Below, piece after piece: positions 42,329 through 50,941 of a DNA stretch of 64,000 nt (positions are counted from its first letter, which is position 1; each line of letters opens with the position of its first letter). The stretch covers positions 248,001-312,000 of the forward strand of contig NZ_OZ186815.1 in NCBI RefSeq assembly GCF_964273065.1, given 5' to 3'. The translations under genes were made by a program, and so were the position numbers. Source of the stretch: Nocardiopsis dassonvillei_B (GTDB taxonomy: Bacteria; Actinomycetota; Actinomycetes; Streptosporangiales; Streptosporangiaceae). The notes beneath the pieces were generated by a model, which saw only the letters and a list, made by a program, of their open reading frames with translations, had not been told where the DNA came from and ran no database searches.

Positions 42329-42502
42329 TCCTCGTGTCCGCGGCACGGGGGCGGTGCCCCGCGGACCGAAAGTGGCCACCGCCGTCATGCCGGGAACGCA
42401 CTGTCCGGTCACCGGCATCGGGCAGACTCGAAGCGTCGACCGGGAAGGAGACTTCGGGCCCGGCGCCCGCCATCGACGTCCATCAGGCAAGGAGACGCCC
42501 TG

Positions 42503-43774
42503 TTGACCACCTCATCACCGCAGGCCGGCCCCTCACGGGCGCTCGGCACCGTCGACGCGGTCGCCATCGGCGCGGGCGCGATGCTGGGAGCCGGGGTGTT
42601 CTCGGTGTTCGCGCCGGCGGCCCGGGGGGCCGGGGCGTGGCTGCCCGTGGCGATCCTGATCGCCGGGCTGGTGGCCTACTGCAACGCGGTGTCGTGTGCT
42701 CGTCTGGCGGCCCGCCATCCTGAGTCGGGCGGCGCCTATGTGTACGGGCGTGAGCGGCTGGGCGAGCTGTGGGGGTACCTGGCCGGGTGGTCGTTCGTGG
42801 TGGGCAAGCTGGCGTCGTGTGCGGCGGTGGCGCTCACGTTCGGCGCCTACGTGCTGCCGGGGTGGGAGCGGCCGGCGGCGGTGGCCGCGGTCGTGGTGAT
42901 GGGCGCGGTGGGGCACCTGCGGGTGCGGCGCTCGACGCTGGTGGTGAAGGTGCTGCTGGTGGCGGTGCTGGCGGTGCTGGCCGGCGTGGTGGCCGCGATG
43001 CCGGCGAGCGGGCGCCTGGCCGCTCTGGCCCAGGTCGACGGGCTGGGGCCGTGGCCGGGCTCGTTCGGCGTGCTGGGGGCGGCGGGGATGATCTTCTTCG
43101 CGTTCGCGGGGTACGCGCGGGTGGCGACGCTGGGCGGGCGGGTCCGCGATCCGCAGACCACGATCGCGCGGGCCATCGCCCTGTCGCTGGGCGGGGTGCT
43201 GGGGATCTACCTGGTGGTGGGGACCGGGACGCTGATCGTGCTGGGGCGGGAGCGGTTGATCGGTTCCTCTGCGCCGTTGGCGGACGTGGTGCGGGTGGCG
43301 GGGCTGGAGTGGGCGGTGCCGGTGGTGGCCGCGGGTGCGGCCCTGGCCTGCCTGGGGGCGCTGGTGACGCTTCTGGTGGAGGTGACCCGTACGGGTGCGG
43401 CGATGGCCGCGGACGGGCACCTGCCCGGGGTGCTGGCGCGCCGTGCGGGGCGGCGGGGGGTGCCGGTGTACGCCGAGGCGGTGGTCGGCGCGGTGGTGGT
43501 GGGCGTGGTGCTGTCCACCGACCTGGCCGGGGCGATCTCCTTCTCCGCGTTCGGGGTGCTGGTGTACTACGCGATCGCCAACGCCTCGGCGCTGCGGTTG
43601 GGGCCTGATGAGCCGCGGCCGCCGCTGCCGGTGCCCCTGGGCGGGTTGGTGGGGTGCGTGGTGTTGGCGTGCAGCCTGCCGCTGGGGGTGGTCGCGGCGG
43701 GTGCGGGGGTGCTGGCGGCGGGCGCGGCCCTGTGGTGGGTGCGCGACCGCCTGGCCGCCCGCGCGGGCGGGTAG
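42503..43774 (+). CDS. APC superfamily amino-acid permease
   Basis: A 423-residue permease with about 12 helices. The N-terminus VDAVAIGAGAMLGAGVFSVFAP carries the unwound-helix GxG motif of APC/APA transporters. It starts at TTG 42503 behind AAGGAGA. Amino acid or polyamine uptake is likely. The last helices are shortened and the tail is only a few residues. It stands alone between a terminator and the NUDIX gene, with stops 14 bp apart. Confidence 0.85.
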   Translation: MTTSSPQAGPSRALGTVDAVAIGAGAMLGAGVFSVFAPAARGAGAWLPVAILIAGLVAYCNAVSCARLAARHPESGGAYVYGRERLGELWGYLAGWSFVVGKLASCAAVALTFGAYVLPGWERPAAVAAVVVMGAVGHLRVRRSTLVVKVLLVAVLAVLAGVVAAMPASGRLAALAQVDGLGPWPGSFGVLGAAGMIFFAFAGYARVATLGGRVRDPQTTIARAIALSLGGVLGIYLVVGTGTLIVLGRERLIGSSAPLADVVRVAGLEWAVPVVAAGAALACLGALVTLLVEVTRTGAAMAADGHLPGVLARRAGRRGVPVYAEAVVGAVVVGVVLSTDLAGAISFSAFGVLVYYAIANASALRLGPDEPRPPLPVPLGGLVGCVVLACSLPLGVVAAGAGVLAAGAALWWVRDRLAARAGG

Positions 43775-43788
43775 GCGGCCGGCGGGGT

Positions 43789-44550
43789 TCAGCCGCGGAT
43801 GAGGAACTCCAGGCCGCGGCGGGTGGTGGTGGACAGGCGCAGGCCGGCGAGCTGCTCCGGGGTGAACCAGGCGCAGTCGGCGGTGGATCCGCCCTTCTCC
43901 AGGACGCGGGCGGGCGCGGGGTGCGCGACGTGGACGTGGGAGAAGACCCACACCGCGTACACCTCGCCGGCGTTGGGCGGGGTGCGGTGGTGGCTGGAGA
44001 CGGTGATGAGGCGGCCCACGACGCCGTGCTGGCCGGTCTCCTCCAGGACCTCGCGGCGCAGGGCGGAGCGCACGTCCTCGCCGGCGTCGACGCCGCCGCC
44101 GGGCAGGTGCCAGGTGCCGGCGCCGGGGAAGCCGTCGGCGATGAGGCTGAGCATGATGCGTCCGGCGGGGTCGGTGACGACGCCGTAGGAGGCCATGCGG
44201 CGCAGCCGGGGCAGGGGGCCCTCCGGTTCGGGCTCCTCGGGCAGGAGTTCGGCCAGGCCGGGTTCGAGTCCCTGGGGCGGCAGGATCGCGGGCCAGTGGG
44301 CGGCGGCGTCGGGGGTGGCGAACACCACGCGGTCCACGTGCAGGGGGGTGGGGTTGCGGCCCGGGGTGGAGGCGACCTCGGTGATCACGTCCAGGGCCCG
44401 GAGGGGGGCGTCGGGGGGCAGGCCGCCCAGGGTGCGGGCCAGGGTCGCGGGGTCCTGGCCGTACAGGACGCGGGCGCCCAGCAGGCGGGGTCCGGCGGGA
44501 GTGCGGAAGAGCAGGTGCACGGTGACCCGGCGGGGCAGGGCGGGGTTCAC
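43789..44550 (-). CDS. NUDIX hydrolase
   Basis: A 253-residue protein. The NUDIX box GGGVDAGEDVRSALRREVLEETG (split here by GX5EX7REUXEEXGU positions) lies near residues 165-187, so a nucleoside-diphosphate-linked substrate is expected. About 120 extra N-terminal residues make it longer than a minimal NUDIX enzyme. GTG 44550 overlaps the stop of the HAD gene (GTGA), so the two are coupled and may act on related phosphate compounds. Confidence 0.85.
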   Translation of the reverse strand: MNPALPRRVTVHLLFRTPAGPRLLGARVLYGQDPATLARTLGGLPPDAPLRALDVITEVASTPGRNPTPLHVDRVVFATPDAAAHWPAILPPQGLEPGLAELLPEEPEPEGPLPRLRRMASYGVVTDPAGRIMLSLIADGFPGAGTWHLPGGGVDAGEDVRSALRREVLEETGQHGVVGRLITVSSHHRTPPNAGEVYAVWVFSHVHVAHPAPARVLEKGGSTADCAWFTPEQLAGLRLSTTTRRGLEFLIRG

Positions 44551-45275
44551 AGCGAGCCCGCGGTCGCCGAGGGCAGACCGACCAGGCGCAGCAGCTCGTC
44601 GAGGGTGTGGACGGTGGTGACGCCCTCGTAGCGGCGGCCGTGGTGGCGGTCGATCATGATGGGGCGCATGCGGGAGGCGACGGCGCCCACGCCGTCGGAG
44701 TGGATCTGGTCGCCGACGTGCCAGCAGGCGGCGGGGTCGATGCCCAGGCGCTGGGCGGTGAGGTGGAAGATGCGCGGGTCGGGCTTGCCGGCGCCGGCGG
44801 TGTCGGCGCACACGACGGTGTGGAAGTAGGGGGTGAGTTCCAGGGCCTGGAGCTTGGCGTGCTGGAGGGCCTCGATGCCGTTGGTGAGGACGGCCAGGCG
44901 GTATCCGGCGGAGGCGAGGGCGTTCAGGGCGGGGACGGTGTCGGGGAAGACCTGCCAGGCGGAGCGGTGCACGTCGAGGTAGAGGCGGTAGAGCTCGTCG
45001 CAGTGCTGGTCGGCGATGCCGGCGTGCCCGGCCTGGACGGCCAGGGCGCGGATGCGTTCGCGGCGCTGGTCCTCCAGGGACATGTCGCCGCGCAGGTAGG
45101 CGCCGAAGGAGATCTCGGTCTGGACGTCCCACAGGGTCCGGGCGGCGCCGAAGTCCGGGTGTCCGATCCGCTCCATGAGGGCTCGCAGTCCGGCGGAGGA
45201 CGCGGCGGTGTCGTCGATCAGGGTGTCGTCCAGATCGAAGCAGATGGCGGCCGGGGCAGCGGGTATGTTCGGCAT
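44547..45275 (-). CDS. HAD superfamily hydrolase
   Basis: A 242-residue HAD phosphatase with motif I DLDDTLID (Asp nucleophile at residue 14), motif II in VLTNG, motif III Lys in GAGKPDP and motif IV GDQIHSDGVGA. The cap is C1-type helical, as in YjjG/phosphoglycolate-phosphatase-like enzymes. Substrate unknown. It leads a two-gene unit with the NUDIX gene. Confidence 0.88.
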   Translation of the reverse strand: MPNIPAAPAAICFDLDDTLIDDTAASSAGLRALMERIGHPDFGAARTLWDVQTEISFGAYLRGDMSLEDQRRERIRALAVQAGHAGIADQHCDELYRLYLDVHRSAWQVFPDTVPALNALASAGYRLAVLTNGIEALQHAKLQALELTPYFHTVVCADTAGAGKPDPRIFHLTAQRLGIDPAACWHVGDQIHSDGVGAVASRMRPIMIDRHHGRRYEGVTTVHTLDELLRLVGLPSATAGSL

Positions 45276-45429
45276 CGTTCCTCAACTGGGTGGGCATGAC
45301 AAAACATGCCCACGCTAACCCGTACAGGTGACGGAAAAGGGGTAAACCCCTCCGAATCGGATGTGTGCAGGATCACATGCAACGGTCCGGGGGGTTCATC
45401 GCCGCACGTCGCGGGGCCGCGGGACGCCC

Positions 45430-46377
45430 TCAGGGCAGGCGCTGGAACCACAGCAGCGACGTCACCGCGGTGGCCAGCGCCAGCACGATGGCCACCAGCA
45501 CGAACCGTGTGACGATCTCCTCGTGCACGGTCTCGGTGCCCAGCGAGGAGCCGATGTCCTCGTAGACGTCGTCCAGCTCGTTGCCGCTCTCGGCCTCGTA
45601 GAAGTGCCCCTCGGTCACCTGCGCCAGCTCCTGCAGCGCCTCCTTGTCGATGTCGGCCGGCACCTGGTAGCCGTCGATGTCGATCATCGCCGCCCCGGTG
45701 CCGAAGGCGATCGTGGACACCGGCACGCCCGCGTCCCGGGCCGCGGCCGAGGCCTGGTCGATCTCCCGCCCGCTGGTGTTCTCCCCGTCCGAGAGCAGCA
45801 CGATCGCCGACGGCGGCGGGTCCTGCTGGGCGTCCTCGTCGAACCCGCGGATGGACTCCAGGGCCGCGAACACCCCCTCGCCGATGGCCGTTCCCGGTCC
45901 CATCTGGAGGTTCTCGATCGACCCCACCACCGCCTGGTGGTCCTGGGTGGGGGAGGACACCACCGTGGCCTGCGCCGAGAACGCCACCAGGCCCACGTTG
46001 AACCGGTCCGGGAGCGTCTCCACGAACCCCTGCGCCGACTCCTTGGCCGCCCGCATCCGGTCCGGTTCGATGTCGGTGGCCGCCATCGACAGGGACACGT
46101 CCACCACCACCATGATCGTGGCCCGCTCGCGGGGCTGCTCCACCGGCATCGCCGGGAGCGCCATCGAGGTGAGCAGCACCCCCAGCGCCGCGGTGAACAG
46201 CACCGCGGGCACGTGCCTGCGCACGTCGGGCCGGTGGGGTACGACCTGGTCCAGCAGGGACAGGTTGGTGAACCGCACCGTGTACTCGCGCCGCTGGGCC
46301 TGGGCGAACACGTAGGCCGCCACCAGCGGGACGAGCAGCAGCAGCCACCACAGCCGCTCGGGTTCCAGGAAGGTCAT
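45430..46377 (-). CDS. VWA domain membrane protein (BatA-like)
   Basis: A 315-residue protein with two N-terminal helices, a von Willebrand A domain (about 85-275) and a C-terminal helix. The MIDAS reads DVSLSMAATD (DxSxS), with the later Thr and SDGEN in place. It is the last gene of the MoxR-DUF58-VWA operon, a widespread set in which MoxR ATPases act as chaperones for VWA proteins at the membrane. Start spacing to the DUF58 gene is 34 bp. Confidence 0.88.
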   Translation of the reverse strand: MTFLEPERLWWLLLLVPLVAAYVFAQAQRREYTVRFTNLSLLDQVVPHRPDVRRHVPAVLFTAALGVLLTSMALPAMPVEQPRERATIMVVVDVSLSMAATDIEPDRMRAAKESAQGFVETLPDRFNVGLVAFSAQATVVSSPTQDHQAVVGSIENLQMGPGTAIGEGVFAALESIRGFDEDAQQDPPPSAIVLLSDGENTSGREIDQASAAARDAGVPVSTIAFGTGAAMIDIDGYQVPADIDKEALQELAQVTEGHFYEAESGNELDDVYEDIGSSLGTETVHEEIVTRFVLVAIVLALATAVTSLLWFQRLP

Positions 46378-46411
46378 CGACCAATCCCCCTTCTGTGGGC
46401 CCGGCCCGCCC

Positions 46412-47365
46412 TCATCGCGTCGTCCCCGGCGTGTGCCGGGACAGTCGGTGCGCGGTCCGCCTCTGGTGGATCACGAACCGTGCAATGTCCAGTACCCAAT
46501 CACGGTCGGTCCGCAGCACCAGGTGGTGCACCCCGCAGCGGCGCAGGGCCCGGCGGACCTCCTCGCGCTGGGCGCGGGCCGCCTCGCGGTAGCGTTCGCG
46601 CACAGGGCGGGTCAGGCGCACGTCGCGCACCCGGCCGGTGACCGGGTCGCGCAGGGTGACGTCCCCCACCTCGGGCAGGTCCAGCTCACGGGGGTCGACG
46701 ACCTCCACGACCAGGACCTGGTGGCGGGAGGCCAGCCGCGACATGGGCCGCTCCCAGGGCACCTGACCGCCGAAGGCGGGGGTGCCCAGGAAGTCGGAGA
46801 CCACCACGCGCAGGCCGCGGCGGCGCCGGGTCCGCGCCAGGTCCTCGATCGCTTCGGCCAGCCCCGCCCCGCCGCCGGGTCCGTCCCCGGTGGGGGCCGC
46901 CGACACCGTCGCCAGCAGCGACAGCAGGGCCTCGTTGCCCGAGCGGGCGGGCCAGCGGCGGATGACGCCCCGGTGCAGGAAGTGCGCCCCGAACCGGTCG
47001 GCGACGCGCTGGGTCAGCAGGGTAACGGCGACCATGGCGCCCACCGCCACCTCGCGTTTGAGGTGCCGTTCGGTGCCGAAGTCCATGCTCGCCGACAGGT
47101 CCAGCAGGGTCCAGCTCTCCAGTTCCCGGTCGGCGACCAGGTCGCGTACGTGCGGGGTGTCGGTACGGGCGGTCACCGCCCAGTCCATACGGCGCACGTC
47201 GTCCTCGCCCGGCTGGTAGAGGCGGGCCTCGGCGGCCTCGGAGCCCGGCCCCAGGCGCAGGCCCAGGTGCTCACCGTGCAGCAGGCCTTCCAGGCGGTGC
47301 ACGATGCGCAGGTCCAGGCGGCGCAGGGCCGAGCGCAGCCGGGGGTCGGTTCCCAGGGAGGTCAC
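46412..47365 (-). CDS. DUF58 domain protein
   Basis: A 317-residue protein of the DUF58 family, a VWA-like fold. The diagnostic segment EDDVRRMDWAVTART is near residue 60, and LLDLSASMDFGT (about 95-106) resembles a MIDAS. It starts at GTG 47365, 6 bp after the MoxR stop, inside the MoxR-DUF58-VWA operon. Role unknown; cell envelope or stress is suggested by the family. Confidence 0.88.
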   Translation of the reverse strand: MTSLGTDPRLRSALRRLDLRIVHRLEGLLHGEHLGLRLGPGSEAAEARLYQPGEDDVRRMDWAVTARTDTPHVRDLVADRELESWTLLDLSASMDFGTERHLKREVAVGAMVAVTLLTQRVADRFGAHFLHRGVIRRWPARSGNEALLSLLATVSAAPTGDGPGGGAGLAEAIEDLARTRRRRGLRVVVSDFLGTPAFGGQVPWERPMSRLASRHQVLVVEVVDPRELDLPEVGDVTLRDPVTGRVRDVRLTRPVRERYREAARAQREEVRRALRRCGVHHLVLRTDRDWVLDIARFVIHQRRTAHRLSRHTPGTTR

Positions 47366-47371
47366 GGTGCC

Positions 47372-48436
47372 TCACTTGCGGGCGACGAAGGAGGCGGTCT
47401 CCCCGCTGGGGGGTTCGTCCCAGATGACCCTGGGGGCGGGTACCGCCGCCAGGATGCGGTCGACCACCTGCAGCGCGGTGACCCCGTCGGCCAGGGCGTC
47501 GAAGGTGAGGACCAGGCGGTGGGCGATCACGTCGCGGGCCAGGACCCGTACGTCGTCGGGCAGGACGTAGTCGCGTCCGCGCAGCAGTGCCAGGGCGCGG
47601 GCGGCGGCCACCAGGCCCAGGGTGGCGCGGGGGCTGGCGCCGACCTCCAGGACGCCGCGCAGGTCGGGCATCTGGTGGGCCTCGGGTTCGCGGGTGGCCA
47701 TGACCAGGCGCACGACGTAGTCGGCGATGAGCTGGTGGACGTGGACGCGTTCGGCGTCGGCCTGGAGTTCGCCCAGGGTGACCGGGTCCAGGACCTGGTG
47801 GGCGGTGGGCGGGGTGGTGGACATCCGGCGCAGGATCTCCATCTCCTCGTGGGCGCGGGGGTGGCCGACGTCGATCTTCATCAGGAACCGGTCGCGCTGG
47901 GCCTCGGGCAGGGGGTAGACGCCCTCGGACTCCACGGGGTTCTGTGTGGCGATGACGATGAACGGGGAGGGGAGGGGGTGGGTGGTGCCGCCCAGGGAGA
48001 CCTGTCGTTCGGCCATGACCTCCAGCAGGGCCGACTGCACCTTGGCGGGGGCGCGGTTGATCTCGTCCGCCAGGACGAAGTTGGCGAAGACCGGGCCCAG
48101 TTCCACGTCGAACTTCTCGGTGGAGGGGTGGTAGATGCGGGTGCCGACGATGTCGGAGGGGACCAGGTCGGGGGTGAACTGGATGCGGGCGAAGGAGCCG
48201 CCGGTGACCTTGGCCAGGGTGGACACCGCCAGGGTCTTGGCGATGCCGGGCACTCCCTCGATGAGGCAGTGGCCCTTGGCGACCAGGGCGATGAGGGAGC
48301 GCTCCACCATGCGCTCCTGGCCGACGATGACCGTGGACACCTCGTGCAGCGCCGCGCGCAGCAGCCGGGTGGGCTCGCCCGGGGCGCCCTCGGAGCCCGA
48401 GGGGGGTGCGCCGTTGCCGGGTGAGGTCTGTGCCAT
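47372..48436 (-). CDS. MoxR family AAA ATPase
   Basis: A 354-residue AAA+ protein. Walker A is GVPGIAKT (about residue 58-65), with Ile-Ala in place of G-x-G-K spacing as in MoxR. Walker B is VLADEINRAPAK and sensor 1 is VIATQNPVE. The C-terminal helical lid includes SPRATLGLVAAARALAL. ATG 48436 follows GGAAGG. It heads the operon with DUF58 and VWA genes and is divergent from the kinase-like membrane protein gene. Confidence 0.93.
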   Translation of the reverse strand: MAQTSPGNGAPPSGSEGAPGEPTRLLRAALHEVSTVIVGQERMVERSLIALVAKGHCLIEGVPGIAKTLAVSTLAKVTGGSFARIQFTPDLVPSDIVGTRIYHPSTEKFDVELGPVFANFVLADEINRAPAKVQSALLEVMAERQVSLGGTTHPLPSPFIVIATQNPVESEGVYPLPEAQRDRFLMKIDVGHPRAHEEMEILRRMSTTPPTAHQVLDPVTLGELQADAERVHVHQLIADYVVRLVMATREPEAHQMPDLRGVLEVGASPRATLGLVAAARALALLRGRDYVLPDDVRVLARDVIAHRLVLTFDALADGVTALQVVDRILAAVPAPRVIWDEPPSGETASFVARK

Positions 48437-48588
48437 GTTCCGCCTTCCGGGCACGGCGCCCCGCCGGGGCGCCGGATAGGTTGTGGATCACTCACCTGTG
48501 GGCGAGACTACCCGCTCCGGGGGCATCGGTCCGGTGTACAACGCGCCCGGGGGGCGGAGGGGACGCGGTAGATGAGGGGGTGGGGGGT

Positions 48589-49293
48589 GTGACGGCTCCC
48601 GTGATGGGTCTGCAGGCGGGCGATCCGCGGCAGCTGGGTGCTTTCCGGCTCCAGGGGCGGGCGGGGGAGTCCGCACTGGGTGTGGTGTACGCGGGGTGCG
48701 ACCGCGAGGGTGCGCCGGTGGAGGTGGCGGTGCTGAACCCGGGCGCGGTGGCCGACCCGCAGGCGCGGGAGCGGTTCGCCGAGGCGGTGCGGGCCGACGG
48801 CGGTGTGCTGGCGGCGCGCACCCAGGGCCGTTCGGTGCTCTGGGTGGCGGTCGCCGGCGGCGGGGAGGGGGCCGGTCGGTTCCTGGAGCGGGCCGGCCGG
48901 CCGGGGCGGATCGCCGCCCGGGGGCCGGTGGTGATGCCGCACTGGGCGGGTCCCAGGTCGGGGCCCGCCGTGCCGTGGGCGCCGTGGGCGGGGCGCCGCG
49001 ACAGCGCGGTGGAGGAGGGGAGGGGCAACTGGTGGCTGATCGGCGGGCTGGGCGCGGTCCTGCTGCTGATCCTGGCCCTGGTGGCCTTGCTGTACTGGTT
49101 CATGCTGCAGTTCCCCCCGCCGGAGATGCCCGCTCCGGGGCAGCCGGTGCCGGAGGAGGGGCCTTCGGGGGAGCCCGGGGAGGATGTTCCCTCCGAGGGC
49201 GAGGAGGGGCAGGGGAGCCCCTCGACGCCGGTGGTGCCCACGCCGGGGGAGGGCGAGGAGGGCTGGAGTGAGGATCCCGCGGAGAACCTGTGA
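48589..49293 (+). CDS. Kinase-like membrane protein lacking catalytic residues (pseudokinase N-lobe)
   Basis: A 234-residue protein. Residues about 5-75 echo a bacterial Ser/Thr kinase N-lobe: a GDPRQLGAFRLQGRAGESALGVVYAG-type opening (glycine-loop region) and EVAVLNPG where VAVKV carries the ATP Lys; the Lys is absent. No HRD or DFG follows, and a transmembrane helix (about 145-170) comes instead, then an acidic Pro/Glu/Gly tail outside. GTG 48589 or ATG 48604 can start it. It is divergent from the MoxR operon, with 152 bp between starts. Probably a scaffold or regulator of membrane assembly; no enzyme role is expected. Confidence 0.6.
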   Translation: MTAPVMGLQAGDPRQLGAFRLQGRAGESALGVVYAGCDREGAPVEVAVLNPGAVADPQARERFAEAVRADGGVLAARTQGRSVLWVAVAGGGEGAGRFLERAGRPGRIAARGPVVMPHWAGPRSGPAVPWAPWAGRRDSAVEEGRGNWWLIGGLGAVLLLILALVALLYWFMLQFPPPEMPAPGQPVPEEGPSGEPGEDVPSEGEEGQGSPSTPVVPTPGEGEEGWSEDPAENL

Positions 49294-49345
49294 CTCGTGC
49301 CGCCCTGCCGCGTTCCGCGGCCGGGCGGTCGTTCTCCCCCATAGA

Positions 49346-49422
49346 AATCTACGTCGTAAAGGCGGCGTGATTTCTGTTTGAACACATCCAAAAGAAAAAG
49401 AAGGAGTGCGGCTACGCCGCAC
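49346..49422. repeat. Intergenic repeat element, copy B
   Basis: The 17-base word AATCTACGTCGTAAAGG (49346-49362) recurs exactly from copy A; a run AAAAGAAAAAGAAGG and hairpin GTGCGGC/GCCGCAC (49406-49412 with 49416-49422, loop TAC) follow. Word-to-hairpin distance is 60 nt here and 59 in copy A. Both flanking genes point the same way (+), so a terminator for the minus strand would have no gene to serve. Confidence 0.65.
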
Positions 49423-49569
49423 ACTCCCCCTGAAATCCCGGGGCAGTGCATCGTCGGCGTGTCGCGCCGACGGTCGTGCCGCCGGGAAGGGGCTGAGAGG
49501 CCCGTAGCGGGACCGGTGGAGGCGCTACCGGTGAAGGGGTGGGGCCGGGGAGGTCCTAGGCTGGTCGCC

Positions 49570-50334
49570 GTGGTGAAGGCGCTGAAAGAAGTGACAGGCA
49601 CGCGGTACGTCCTACCGCTGCGCGAGGGCGGTTCGCTGCCCGGGTTGGTGGAGGCCGACGACCTCGGCATGTACGTCGTGAAGTTCATCGGGGCGGGCCA
49701 GGGGCGCAAGACCCTGGTGGCGGAGGTCATCACCGGTGAGCTGGGACGTGCGCTGGGGCTGCCGGTCCCGGAGCTGGCCCTGGTGGAGTTCGACGCGGTG
49801 ATCGCGCGGGGCGAGCCCGACCAGGAGGTGCAGGAGCTGCTCAAGGCCAGCGGCGGCCTCAACCTGGGGATGGACTTCCTGCCGGGGGCGCTGGGGTTCG
49901 ACCCGCTCGCTTTCGAGGTGGATCCGGGTCTGGCCGGGCGGGTGCTGTGGTTCGACGCGCTGACCGGCAATGTGGACCGCTCCTGGCGCAACCCGAACAT
50001 GGTGGTCTGGCACGGGGAGCCGTACCTGATCGACCACGGGGCCACGCTGATCTTCCACCACGCGTGGGCGGGCGCCGACCGGTTCGTCGGCCGCGCCTAC
50101 GACGCCTCCGACCACGTGCTGGCGGCGTCGGCTCCGGATCTGGCGGCCGCCGACGCGGTGCTGGCGCCGCTGGTGACGGAGGAGCTGTTGCGGGACGTGG
50201 TGGGGCTGGTGCCCGATGTGTGGTTGGAGGGCGAGGCGGGGTTCGCTTCGTCCGGGGCGGTGCGTGAGGCGTACGTGCGGCACCTGGCGGCGCGGGTGGC
50301 GGACCGTTCGTGGCTGCCGGAGGTGGGGCGGTGA
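49570..50334 (+). CDS. HipA-like kinase domain protein
   Basis: A 254-residue protein of the actinobacterial HipA-like kinase family. ATP-binding Lys lies in YVVKFIG (about residue 32), then GLPVPE; the catalytic loop reads GNVDRSWRNPN with Asp and Asn in the right order; YLIDHGATL supplies the metal-binding Asp. It is shorter than HipA and has no HipB-like antitoxin beside it. GTG 49570 lies 7 nt after TAGGCT, with no Shine-Dalgarno. The gene overlaps the following DUF3037 gene (GTGA), a pairing seen repeatedly for this family, so the two products probably work together. Substrate unknown. Confidence 0.75.
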   Translation: MVKALKEVTGTRYVLPLREGGSLPGLVEADDLGMYVVKFIGAGQGRKTLVAEVITGELGRALGLPVPELALVEFDAVIARGEPDQEVQELLKASGGLNLGMDFLPGALGFDPLAFEVDPGLAGRVLWFDALTGNVDRSWRNPNMVVWHGEPYLIDHGATLIFHHAWAGADRFVGRAYDASDHVLAASAPDLAAADAVLAPLVTEELLRDVVGLVPDVWLEGEAGFASSGAVREAYVRHLAARVADRSWLPEVGR

Positions 50335-50765
50335 GTGTGCGCAGGTACAGCGACGCGGTGACGACGGGCCGGGTGGGCGAGGAGCGGGACCGTGCGGTGT
50401 TCGAGTACGCGCTGTTGCGGGTGGTGCCCCGGGTGGAGCGCGGTGAGTGTGTGAACGCGGGGGTGATCGTGTACTGCCAGGAGCGGGCGTTCCTGGCGGC
50501 CCGTGCGGAGGTGGACCAGGCCCGGTTGCTGGCGTTGGATCCGGGGGTGGACGTGGCCGGGGTGCGGCGTGCCCTGGCGGCGGTGGAGGCTCTGTGCCGG
50601 GGCGGTGCGGTGGCGGGTGCGGCGGGCCGGGAGCGGCCGGGGCAGCGGTTCCGGTGGTTGACGGCTCCGCGGAGCACGATCGTGCAGCCGGGGCCGATCC
50701 ACGGGGGGTTGACGGAGGATCCGGGGGCCGAGGTGGAGCGGTTGCTGGACCGGCTCGTAAGGTAG
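50331..50765 (+). CDS. DUF3037 protein
   Basis: A 144-residue protein of the DUF3037 family. Conserved features visible are FEYALLRVVPRVERGECVNAGVIVYC near the start and RFRWLTAPRSTIVQPGPIHGGLT near the end. It starts at GTG 50331 overlapping the HipA-like kinase stop. Function unknown; the tight coupling suggests it modulates or is modified by that kinase. Confidence 0.82.
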   Translation: MSVRRYSDAVTTGRVGEERDRAVFEYALLRVVPRVERGECVNAGVIVYCQERAFLAARAEVDQARLLALDPGVDVAGVRRALAAVEALCRGGAVAGAAGRERPGQRFRWLTAPRSTIVQPGPIHGGLTEDPGAEVERLLDRLVR

Positions 50766-50783
50766 CGGGTCGTGCAGTAACGG

Positions 50784-50807
50784 ATGTCACAGGCTGTTCT
50801 GGGATAA
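50784..50807 (+). CDS. Possible 7-codon leader peptide before the MFS gene
   Basis: ATG at 50784 opens a frame for MSQAVLG and stops at 50805-50807, ahead of a strong hairpin and the efflux gene. No clear Shine-Dalgarno is seen. It would fit ribosome-mediated attenuation, but such short frames also arise by chance. Confidence 0.3.
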   Translation: MSQAVLG

Positions 50808-50847
50808 ACGAGGAGACTTTCCGAGGGTCCCGGTGTTGGGATGGAGT

Positions 50848-50886
50848 GGCCCCCTTCTTCTGGGTGCGCTCCCACGCACCGGGGCC
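50848..50886 (+). promoter_or_regulatory. Hairpin in the MFS leader (possible attenuator)
   Basis: GGCCCC (50848-50853) pairs with GGGGCC (50881-50886), enclosing a second stem GGTGCG/CGCACC (50863-50868 with 50875-50880). A pyrimidine run CTTTCTCC follows. It lies 56 nt before the GTG start. Confidence 0.45.
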
Positions 50887-50941
50887 CTTTCTCCTGTCCG
50901 TACTTTTCCTCGACCGGCGTCGAGATTCTTTGGAGTGGCCT

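Noticed and set aside
49378..49569. N-terminal extension of the HipA-like kinase through repeat copy B
   Set aside because: Low-complexity Arg/Pro text; the kinase fold begins after 49570 and the repeat is intergenic at both sites.
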